Source of the DNA: CAVVWJ01 sp964475685
GTDB lineage: Bacteria > Gemmatimonadota > Gemmatimonadetes > Gemmatimonadales > GWC2-71-9
DNA length: 19,264 nt
NCBI GenBank assembly: GCA_964475685.1
Contig: CAYYXP010000230.1
Coordinates: forward strand, 1 to 19,264
Direction: 5' to 3'
Within the stretch, counting starts at the first letter, position 1. Every line of letters begins with the position of its first letter. Shown here piece by piece: positions 1 to 6,181 of the stretch. Both the position numbers and the translations under genes were made by a program. Below the pieces are notes generated by a model that saw only the letters and a program-made list of their open reading frames with translations, was not told the origin of the DNA and made no database searches.

Positions 1-417
1 CTGATCCGACAGCCTGCCGAAGAAGTCGGCGAGAAGCCCGCAGGTCAGGTGGCACGAGGGAAACTCGCCCCGGCTCTCCTCCGCCGCTTCGGCCCACTCC
101 GACGAATCGAGCGCCATCACCGAGGTGCCGAAGGGGGCCGCGGTGAGAGCGCCCCATCCCTGTTCCGCGAAGAATTCCGAGAGCGCCTCGCTCAGGAACT
201 CGACGTCGAGATCCGGAGGAGTCGCTACGCCCCTGGTGGCGTGCAGCCAGTCGGTGAACTCCGCGTAGAGCTCCTCTCCGCCGGCGAACCCCGCCTCCTG
301 AAGGTAGGATGCGGCCTGCAGGCCGGCATCGCGCTCGAGCGAGGCGCGGAGCTGATGGAGGACGCGCCGGCCGATGCGAAGTCCGGCATGGGGTGTCGTG
401 GAGTGCGGAGCGCTCAT
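1..417 (-). CDS. V4R-like (4-vinyl reductase / Bet3-fold) domain protein, 3' part cut by window edge
   Basis: An open frame from an ATG at 417 runs off the left edge without a stop, giving 139 visible residues. The visible part is mostly helical: Leu/Ala-rich helices with motifs such as LERDAGLQAA and YLQEAGFAGGEELY. It ends in a segment with PSCHLTCGLLADFFGRL, which resembles the conserved 'C-H-x-x-x-G-L-L-A-x-F' core of V4R domains, small-molecule or scaffold domains of the TRAPP/Bet3 fold. The start lies 27 bp after the ligA stop on the same strand, so it is probably the last gene of the GAF-ligA operon. No strong Shine-Dalgarno is visible, so it may depend on read-through initiation from ligA. 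The V4R assignment is from remembered family pattern and is only moderately sure; the ligand is unknown. Confidence 0.6.
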   Translation of the reverse strand, partial: MSAPHSTTPHAGLRIGRRVLHQLRASLERDAGLQAASYLQEAGFAGGEELYAEFTDWLHATRGVATPPDLDVEFLSEALSEFFAEQGWGALTAAPFGTSVMALDSSEWAEAAEESRGEFPSCHLTCGLLADFFGRLSDQ

Positions 418-444
418 GGTTGATCTCGTTGGAGACGCTGGATC

Positions 445-2460
445 TTAGGCCGTGTGGCCGAGGCGACGCAAGAGCTCGCGTTCGTCGATCACCTCGACGC
501 CCAGCGACTTCGCCTTTTCCAGTTTCCCGCCGGCCTCCTCGCCCGCCACCACCGCGTCGGTCTTCCTGCTCACGCTTCCCGCTACGCGCCCTCCGGCGTT
601 CTCGATGAGCGCGGTCGCGTCCGCCCGGGAGAGGGTGGGTAGGGAGCCCGTCAGCACGTATGTCTTGCCGGCGAGGGCACCATCGGCGGCTTCCGCGGTC
701 GGCTCCACGAAATTGAGGCCCGATGCTCCGAGCCGCTTGATGAGCCGCTGGTTGCGCCGCTCGGTGAAGAACGCCACCACCGCCTCCGCGATCGCCGGCC
801 CGATTCCGGGAACGGCGTTGATGGCGTCGCTCGTGGCCGACGCGAGCGCCTCCATGGTGCCGAATCGGCGCGCGAGGAGCACCGCCACCGTCTTTCCGAC
901 GTGGCGGATCCCCAGCCCGAAGAGGAGGACCGAGAGCGGCTGCTGTTTCGAGGCGGCAATCGCCGAGACCAGCTGGGTCGCCGATTGCTCGGCGAAGCGA
1001 TCGAGCTCGACGAGTTGCTCGGCCGTGAGCTCGTACAGGTCGGCGACGTCGGCGATCAGCTCCGCGTCGAGCAGCTGGCGCACCCGCTCGTAGCCGAGGC
1101 CGCGAATGTCCATGGCGCCGCGGGAGGCGAAATGGACGATTCCCTCGAGCATGCGCCCCGGGCAACTGGCGTTGGGGCAGTAGCGCATCGCCTCGCCCGC
1201 CGGTCTCTCGACCGGCGTGCCGCAGTCGGGGCAGATGTCGGGCATGGTGAAGCGTCGCTCGCCGCCGGTGCGCCGGTCGGGGAGGGAGCGCACCACCTGG
1301 GGGATCACTTGGCCGGCGCGGATCACCTCGACCCAGTCGCCGATCCGGATGTCCTTCTCGGCGATCAAGTCCTCGTTGTGCAGCGTCGCGTTGCTCACCG
1401 TGACGCCGCTGATCTCCACCGGCTCGAGCGTCGCGAAGGGGTTGAGGGCCCCGGTGCGCCCCACGTTGATTTGAATGTCGCTGACCCGGGTCACCGCCAC
1501 CTCGGGGGCGAACTTCCGGGCGGTCGCCCAGCGAGGCTCCCGCCCGCCCACGACGCCGAGCTCTGCCTGGGCCGAGAGGCGGTCCACCTTGACCACGACG
1601 CCATCGGCCTGGAAGGCGAGCTTCGGAATCAGCGCCTCGTAGGCGGCGATCCGGGCCTGGACTTCGGAGAGATCGGCGAACCTCTGGCGGCTCGGTTCCA
1701 CCGGGAAGCCCCAGCCGTCCAGCAGGTCCAGCACCTCCCAGTGCGTGCGCGCCTTGATCTGGCCCTCGATGGGCTCGGCTGCGAACGCGAAGAGCCGGAG
1801 CCGGCGCCGGCGGGTCAGGGCCGGATCGAGCTGGCGCAGCCCCCCGGCGGTGGCGTTGCGGGGATTGGCGAAGATCGGCTCGCCTTCGCGCTCGCGCTCC
1901 TGGTTGACCCGCTGGAAGCCGGCATACGGCATGTAGACCTCGCCGCGCACTTCCATGAGGCGCGGCCAGCCGCGTCCCTTGAGCACGAGGGGCACGTCGG
2001 AGATGGTCCGGATGTTGGCGGTGACCTTTTCCCCCACGATGCCGTTACCGCGCGTCGCCCCCACCGTGAGCCGCCCGTCTTCGTAGGTGAGGCTCACGGC
2101 TGCGCCGTCGATCTTGATCTCGGCGGTATAGCCCGCCGACCGGACCTCGGGCAGGATGCGCGCATTGCGTTCCTCCCACTCGGTCAGTTCCTCGGGGGAG
2201 AAGGCGTTGGCAAGGGAGAGCATTGGATGGCGGTGGGTATGCTTGGTGAACGCGCTGGCGACCGCGGCGCCGACCCGCCGGGTGGGGCTATCCGGGGAGT
2301 GGAGCTCGGGGTGCTCGCGTTCCAGCGCCTGGAGCTCGCGGAAATACGCGTCGTACTCGGCGTCCGGGATCTCCGGGGTGTCGAGGACATAGTAGGCGTG
2401 ATTCGCGCGCTCGATCTGCTGCCGCAGCCAGGCCGCCCTGCGGGCAGCCGCTTGATTCAC
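445..2460 (-). CDS. ligA: NAD+-dependent DNA ligase LigA
   Basis: It seals nicks in duplex DNA using NAD+, joining Okazaki fragments and completing repair. The 671-residue product has the usual LigA length and full domain order. It has an N-terminal Ia domain, then an adenylation domain with the active-site KIDG motif (Lys116). An OB fold follows, with VGRTGALNPFATLEPV around residues 333-348. A four-cysteine zinc finger comes next (Cys410, Cys413, Cys428, Cys433), then helix-hairpin-helix repeats (about 510-580) and a C-terminal BRCT domain (about 594-670). The start is a GTG whose bases overlap the stop of the upstream GAF gene (GTGA), with AGGAG about 11 bases upstream inside that gene. 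This points to translational coupling. No catalytic residue appears to be missing. Confidence 0.98.
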   Translation of the reverse strand: MNQAAARRAAWLRQQIERANHAYYVLDTPEIPDAEYDAYFRELQALEREHPELHSPDSPTRRVGAAVASAFTKHTHRHPMLSLANAFSPEELTEWEERNARILPEVRSAGYTAEIKIDGAAVSLTYEDGRLTVGATRGNGIVGEKVTANIRTISDVPLVLKGRGWPRLMEVRGEVYMPYAGFQRVNQEREREGEPIFANPRNATAGGLRQLDPALTRRRRLRLFAFAAEPIEGQIKARTHWEVLDLLDGWGFPVEPSRQRFADLSEVQARIAAYEALIPKLAFQADGVVVKVDRLSAQAELGVVGGREPRWATARKFAPEVAVTRVSDIQINVGRTGALNPFATLEPVEISGVTVSNATLHNEDLIAEKDIRIGDWVEVIRAGQVIPQVVRSLPDRRTGGERRFTMPDICPDCGTPVERPAGEAMRYCPNASCPGRMLEGIVHFASRGAMDIRGLGYERVRQLLDAELIADVADLYELTAEQLVELDRFAEQSATQLVSAIAASKQQPLSVLLFGLGIRHVGKTVAVLLARRFGTMEALASATSDAINAVPGIGPAIAEAVVAFFTERRNQRLIKRLGASGLNFVEPTAEAADGALAGKTYVLTGSLPTLSRADATALIENAGGRVAGSVSRKTDAVVAGEEAGGKLEKAKSLGVEVIDERELLRRLGHTA

Positions 2461-3236
2461 CGCGAGGCTGACTCCTGGCTGAACACCGTGTGCGCGACCC
2501 CGACTAGCCGTTCAATCTCGGGAGAATCGGCGGGGTCGAGCGGCGGGTCGCCGTCGAGGGTCGTGATGGGCGGCATGCTCCCGAGGAGCCGCCGCAGGAA
2601 CCCGAGCAGGGCGGCCTGTTCGCCCTCCCGGCGGCGGAGCGCCTCGTCGTCGCCACGGCGCTGGCGCATCCGCTCAAACCGATGGGCGTTCCGGAGCGCC
2701 TTGGCCGTGAGATTCGCCACCACCTGACAGAACTCGAGATCGGTGGAGGAGAAGGCCGGTCCGTCCCTGAACGTGCGCAGGAAGATGGCACCAATGGCCG
2801 CTCCCCGCCACGAGATCGGGATGACCGTGATCGTCTTGACCTTTCGGGCCGCGAGCGACCAGCGCGCAGGGCCGAGCGTCGGGTCGGTGGCCGCATCGGC
2901 GATGAATACCGTCTGGCCGGTTTGCAGGGCGAGTCTCAGTTCCGGGTAGCGATCCAGGTCCACGGCATAGTTGCGGATGCCGGGGTCCTCGTAGCTCGCG
3001 ACCAGGCGAACGCTCTCTCCCCCTCGCTCGGCGAGGAAGATCGAGCACCGGTCGAGACCGAAGGTTTCTCCCAGGCGCAGGGTGACCGAGCGGACGATGT
3101 CGGCGAAGTGCAGCGAGCCGCCGACATCCTGAAGGATCTCGATGACGGCCAGCAGGTGCCTCCGCTCCTTCTCCAGGGTGGCCACCCGGGCCTGTAACCG
3201 CTCGGATTCGTCGACAACCAGCGCAGCGCTCGCCAT
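2457..3236 (-). CDS. GAF domain sensor protein
   Basis: This is a 259-residue soluble protein. An N-terminal coiled-coil-like helix (about 10-38, rich in Arg/Glu/Leu) leads into one GAF domain (about 43-184). The domain shows typical elements: ADIVRSVTLRLGETFGLDRCSIFL at its start, the VFIADAATDP segment, and IPISWRGAAIGAIFLR before the last helix. A second charged helix (185-215) and a short tail follow. No kinase, cyclase or DNA-binding domain is attached, so it probably senses a small molecule or redox state and acts through a partner. Many such proteins in deltaproteobacteria and Gemmatimonadota carry the same 'sequence-divergent GAF plus helix' form. It is the first gene of the operon with ligA, overlapping it by GTGA. 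The ligand cannot be told from sequence. Confidence 0.88.
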   Translation of the reverse strand: MASAALVVDESERLQARVATLEKERRHLLAVIEILQDVGGSLHFADIVRSVTLRLGETFGLDRCSIFLAERGGESVRLVASYEDPGIRNYAVDLDRYPELRLALQTGQTVFIADAATDPTLGPARWSLAARKVKTITVIPISWRGAAIGAIFLRTFRDGPAFSSTDLEFCQVVANLTAKALRNAHRFERMRQRRGDDEALRRREGEQAALLGFLRRLLGSMPPITTLDGDPPLDPADSPEIERLVGVAHTVFSQESASR

Positions 3237-3266
3237 GGATCGCGTCCCGGTGATGGGTTGACCCGT

Positions 3267-3283
3267 AGGCGCTACCGGCGCCT
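3267..3283. promoter_or_regulatory. short perfect hairpin in the GAF-gene leader
   Basis: A 6-bp perfect stem (AGGCGC / GCGCCT) with a five-base loop lies 31 bp upstream of the GAF gene start, in what would be its 5' leader. There is no U-tract, so it is not a standard terminator. It could affect translation or RNA stability, or be chance in GC-rich DNA. Confidence 0.25.
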
Positions 3284-3348
3284 CAGGGCAAGCTCATAAT
3301 AAGACGCCGGCCGCCCAGCGAAAACGGTGAAGAAGACTGCAGCCGGCA

Positions 3349-3383
3349 CCGTCAAGAAGTGATGCTGTCGCAATGGTTGACGG
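3349..3383. promoter_or_regulatory. dyad CCGTCAA-N21-TTGACGG in the divergent intergenic region
   Basis: Seven-base inverted arms at 3349-3355 and 3377-3383 lie between the divergent GAF and YtxH genes. Each arm reads TTGACG outward toward its gene, five of six bases of a sigma-70 type -35 box. On the plus strand, TTGACG (3377-3382) is followed after 16 bases by a weak TAGGTT. On the minus strand I see no convincing -10 at the right distance. This may be paired -35 elements or an operator, and the match could be chance. Confidence 0.25.
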
Positions 3384-3430
3384 CTTCTCCGCGACCTGTA
3401 GGTTGCAGGTAGGAGCGGTGTAACTCGGAT

Positions 3431-3435
3431 GGAGG
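3431..3435 (+). promoter_or_regulatory. ribosome binding site of the YtxH-type gene
   Basis: GGAGG stands 8 bases before the ATG at 3444. It decides for that start over the in-frame ATG at 3429, which lies just before the GGAGG and has only a distant AGGAG. Confidence 0.75.
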
Positions 3436-3443
3436 ATGAGACC

Positions 3444-3758
3444 ATGACGGCGGATCGCGAACGTTCGGACCAGGGGAGCGACGAGGAGCAGGGGGCTGGC
3501 GGCGGCATCGCCGGCTTTGCGATGGGTGTGGTGTTCGGAGCGCTGCTCGGGGCCGGCCTGGCCCTGCTGTATGCCCCCGAGCGCGGGGACAAGACCCGCC
3601 GGGACCTCAAGCGTCGGCTCAACCGGCTCCGGGAGGATGCGGAGGACGGTCTGGGCAGGGTGAGCGAGCGTGCCCGGAAGGAACTGGCCAGGCGGGGTCG
3701 CCGCCTCGAGGCCGGGATCGACCGGGTCGCGGAACGCGCACGCGACGCCATGGAGTAG
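3444..3758 (+). CDS. YtxH-family small membrane protein
   Basis: This is a 104-residue protein. An acidic, Gly-rich N-terminus (1-21) precedes one membrane segment (about 22-43, GGGIAGFAMGVVFGALLGAG). The membrane segment runs into the family's hallmark LLYAPERGDKTRRDLKRRL, where most YtxH proteins have 'LFAPxSGxxTRxxL'. The rest (about 50-104) is a strongly charged amphipathic helix with Arg/Glu repeats, probably cytoplasmic. YtxH proteins are general-stress or envelope-associated proteins of unknown biochemical role. The start at 3444 is chosen because GGAGG is correctly spaced before it; starting at 3429 would add five residues. The gene is monocistronic and converges on the TPR gene with only nine bases between the two stops. 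Confidence 0.85.
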   Translation: MTADRERSDQGSDEEQGAGGGIAGFAMGVVFGALLGAGLALLYAPERGDKTRRDLKRRLNRLREDAEDGLGRVSERARKELARRGRRLEAGIDRVAERARDAME

Positions 3759-3767
3759 ACCCGTTCC

Positions 3768-4553
3768 CTAATTGCGGTCGGCAATCCTTCTGGCGAGCTC
3801 GGCTGAGCGGCGGCGGTACACCGGATCCATGAGTTCGCGGTCGGGCAGCGCGGCCACCTGGTCGAGCTCCTTCCTCGCGTCGGCGTAGCGCTTCCGGTCC
3901 GCCAGAATCTCCGCCAGTTCCAGCCGGTGGTAAATGCGCCCTGGATCGAGCTCGACCGCTCTTTCCAGATTCGAGATCGCCTCTTTCCACGAGGCCTTGC
4001 CGAAGATGCCGGCGCCGAGAAAGCGTTTCGCGAAGAAGCGGCTGAGGCCCGACAGGCGCATGATCTCGGCGTTCCACCGGCCCAGGATGTGATACGCCCC
4101 GTCATGCCGCGGGTCGATCGCAATGGCCTGGAGGGCCTCGTTCCTGATGACGGCGGCCCGGCGAATCCGGTCCTTCTTCCCCATGGTGAGCGACGCGCGG
4201 CCGACCGACGCGGCGAGCGCGAAGTGCCCCTCGGCACGGGAAGAGTCGGCCGCGACCGCTCGCTGTGCGTGCGCCTCGGCGCGGGCGTAGAGCGAATCGC
4301 GATCCGCGCTCGGCACGGTGTCCGGGATCGCCTCGCCTTGATCCATCAGGGCGATGGCCGCCCTCCAGTTGGCCTCGTAGCTCATCGAGTCCTGCGCCAG
4401 CGCGGCCTCAAAATGAGCGAGGCCGGTCCTGACGTCGTGCGCCTGCACGGCGGCAACGCCCATCGCCACGTGGTCGTGCACGTCCTGCGCCGCCGCAGGA
4501 GAGGCGAGGGTGATCAGCACTCCAACGGAAAGGCCGAGGTACGCCTTGGGCAC
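3768..4553 (-). CDS. Secreted TPR protein resembling the RMDN (regulator of microtubule dynamics) family
   Basis: The start is set at a GTG (4551-4553), preceded by AGGGA at a 7-base spacing and followed at once by a signal peptide (residues 1-23, LGLSVGVLITLASPAAAQ, cleavage after AAA or AAQ). The mature protein, about 238 residues, would be periplasmic and is built of TPR-like helices. The segment 153-176 (AYHILGRWNAEIMRLSGLSRFFAK) followed by GKASWKEAISNLERAVELDP matches my memory of the RMDN/FAM82 pattern: 'H-x-L-G-R-W-x-x-E-x-x-x-L', then 'SxxEAlxxFxxAxel'. That family also has bacterial members. TPRs suggest protein-protein binding; the partner is unknown. The open frame extends upstream to 4928, but that part is an antisense shadow of the phosphorylase gene. 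Confidence 0.82.
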   Translation of the reverse strand: MPKAYLGLSVGVLITLASPAAAQDVHDHVAMGVAAVQAHDVRTGLAHFEAALAQDSMSYEANWRAAIALMDQGEAIPDTVPSADRDSLYARAEAHAQRAVAADSSRAEGHFALAASVGRASLTMGKKDRIRRAAVIRNEALQAIAIDPRHDGAYHILGRWNAEIMRLSGLSRFFAKRFLGAGIFGKASWKEAISNLERAVELDPGRIYHRLELAEILADRKRYADARKELDQVAALPDRELMDPVYRRRSAELARRIADRN

Positions 4554-4560
4554 TAGCGAA

Positions 4561-4565
4561 TCCCT
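4561..4565 (-). promoter_or_regulatory. ribosome binding site of the secreted TPR gene
   Basis: AGGGA on the minus strand stands 7 bases before the GTG at 4553. Together with the signal peptide that follows, it fixes the start there, well downstream of where the open frame begins. Confidence 0.6.
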
Positions 4566-4580
4566 GACGCGGGTTGTCGA

Positions 4581-5915
4581 ATGGTGATTCCGCCGCTCAT
4601 CGAGCACAAGCGGGACGGTCACGCGCTCTCGCCCGAGCAGTGGGCGGAACTGATCTCCGAGTACACCGCCGGCCGTGTCCCGGACTATCAGATGTCCGCG
4701 CTGCTGATGGCCATCGTGTGGCGCGGGCTCACCCCCGGGGAGCTCGCCGCGCTCACCGACGCAATGCTGGCGTCGGGGGATCGCCTGCGCTTCGACGGCT
4801 ACTCCGTCCCCCGGGTAGACAAGCATTCGACCGGCGGGGTGGGGGACAAGGTCTCGCTGCTCCTGGCGCCGATGGCGGCCTGCTGCGGCGTGGCCGTGCC
4901 GATGATATCCGGGCGGGGACTCGGCCACACCGGAGGGACGCTCGACAAGCTCGAATCAATTCCCGGCTTCCGCACCGGGCTCTCCCTTCGCGAGGCACGG
5001 GCCCAGGTCGAGCGTCTCGGCTGCGTGATGCTGGGGCAGACGCCCGAGATCGCCCCGGCGGACAAGCGGCTCTATGCTCTGCGCGACGTGACCGCCACCG
5101 TCGAATCCATCCCGCTCATTGCGGCGAGCATCATGTCGAAGAAGCTGGCCGAGGGGCTGAACGGCCTGGTGCTCGACGTCAAGACGGGGAGCGGCGCCTT
5201 CCTGCCCGATCCCGCCCAGGGGATCGAGCTTGCCCGGACGATGATCGGCCTTGGCGAAGCTCGTGGCTGTCCCACGGTCGCGCTGATCACGGCGATGGAC
5301 CGGCCGCTGGGTCGCGCGTGCGGCAACACGCTCGAGATGGAGGAATCGATCGAGGGACTGCGCGGCGACGGCCCCGCCGACCTGATGGAAGTTACCTACG
5401 CGCTGGGCGCCGAGATGCTGGTCCTGGTGGGCGCGGCACGGGATCAGGCCGAGGCGCGGCAGCGCCTCGAGAAGGCCGTAACGTCGGGCGAGGCAATCGA
5501 GCGATTCGCCCGGATGGTCGAGGCGCAGGGGGGCAACCCCGCGGTGGTCGAGGATCCCGGGATCCTTCCCCAGGCCCAGGCCGTCGAGGTGTACCGTGCG
5601 CCCACCTCCGGCGTCATCGCGGCGGTCGAGCCGCGCCGCATCGGGAGGGCGATCACCGACCTCGGCGGCGGCCGGCGCACAGTGGAGGATACGGTGGACC
5701 CCTCGGTGGGATTCGTGATCACCGTGAAGCCCGGCGATGCGGTGAAGGCCGGGGAGCCGATCGCCTCGATCTTCGCCAGGGATGCGGCGGGGATCGCGGT
5801 GGGCGAGGCTGCCCTGCAGGAGGCGATCACGATCGGAAGGGCCGGGCGGCTCACACCGCTCATTACTCACCGCATCACCGCCCGCGGCGTCGAGATTGTT
5901 CCGGAGATGCCCTGA
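4581..5915 (+). CDS. deoA: Pyrimidine-nucleoside (thymidine) phosphorylase
   Basis: It catalyses phosphorolysis of thymidine or uridine to free base plus (deoxy)ribose-1-phosphate, in nucleoside salvage. The 444-residue protein begins with the family-typical LIEHKRDGHAL and covers all three domains: alpha-helical N-terminal, glycosyltransferase-like alpha/beta, and C-terminal PYNP domain. Visible signatures are KHSTGGVGDK (81-90, phosphate site) and the family signature SGRGLGHTGGTLDKLE (110-125). The substrate-binding set Arg168, Ser183 and Lys187 corresponds to Arg171/Ser186/Lys190 of the E. coli enzyme. The symbol could equally be pdp, because specificity for thymidine or for both pyrimidines cannot be read from sequence. 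Its start is only 27 bp from the divergent TPR start, and no clear Shine-Dalgarno precedes it. The stop overlaps the next gene (TGATG). Confidence 0.95.
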   Translation: MVIPPLIEHKRDGHALSPEQWAELISEYTAGRVPDYQMSALLMAIVWRGLTPGELAALTDAMLASGDRLRFDGYSVPRVDKHSTGGVGDKVSLLLAPMAACCGVAVPMISGRGLGHTGGTLDKLESIPGFRTGLSLREARAQVERLGCVMLGQTPEIAPADKRLYALRDVTATVESIPLIAASIMSKKLAEGLNGLVLDVKTGSGAFLPDPAQGIELARTMIGLGEARGCPTVALITAMDRPLGRACGNTLEMEESIEGLRGDGPADLMEVTYALGAEMLVLVGAARDQAEARQRLEKAVTSGEAIERFARMVEAQGGNPAVVEDPGILPQAQAVEVYRAPTSGVIAAVEPRRIGRAITDLGGGRRTVEDTVDPSVGFVITVKPGDAVKAGEPIASIFARDAAGIAVGEAALQEAITIGRAGRLTPLITHRITARGVEIVPEMP

Positions 5916-6172
5916 TGCCCTACGTCAGCGGTCCTGTAGGTGTGCTCCTCGTCGCGGGTGCTCTCCTGGTCACGTTTGCCGTCTGGCTCCTGCGCGACCG
6001 GCGTCATCCCGGCCCGAGGCTGTACGGGGACGACACGATCGACGAGGAGGAGCTCGAGGCAGCCGAACGCGAGGTCCGGGAACTCGAGACGCACCAGCGA
6101 CCGGACGAGGACGTGCTGGGCGACGACTGGGGGCCCGGGACGGCGCGGCCAAGGCCGCCGGTGCGGCTGTGA
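5915..6172 (+). CDS. Small single-pass membrane protein with acidic tail, coupled to the phosphorylase gene
   Basis: An 85-residue ORF starts at an ATG sharing its A with the TGA of the phosphorylase gene (TGATG), a standard arrangement for translational coupling. It has one N-terminal membrane segment (about 5-27, VGVLLVAGALLVTFAVWLL) followed by basic RDRRHPGPRLYG, which predicts a cytoplasmic C-terminus. A highly acidic helix follows (DDTIDEEELEAAEREVRELE), then a Pro/Gly-rich end containing DEDVLGDDWGPG. I do not recognise a family. The positive-inside pattern and clean codon use up to the stop support a real gene. A nucleoside-related role is suggested only by position. Confidence 0.72.
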   Translation: MPYVSGPVGVLLVAGALLVTFAVWLLRDRRHPGPRLYGDDTIDEEELEAAEREVRELETHQRPDEDVLGDDWGPGTARPRPPVRL

Positions 6173-6181
6173 CCGCCCCGC

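Noticed and set aside
901..2727. 608-codon open frame on the plus strand
   Set aside because: It is antisense to ligA, which has complete family motifs. The frame is open because of GC-rich third positions, and its translation is low-complexity Gly/Ala/Arg/Leu/Asp/His without any domain.
4554..4928. Upstream extension of the secreted TPR ORF
   Set aside because: The extension is antisense to the phosphorylase gene and would bury the signal peptide; AGGGA before the GTG at 4553 supports the shorter form.
4574..5914. Plus-strand frame overlapping the phosphorylase gene in another phase
   Set aside because: Its upstream part is an Arg/Gly-rich shadow. Only the last 85 codons (from 5915), after the phosphorylase stop, look like a real protein and were kept.
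6154..6167. GCCGC-CGGT-GCGGC hairpin as a terminator of the phosphorylase operon
   Set aside because: It lies inside the coding end of the 85-residue gene, has only five stem pairs and is not followed by a T-run.
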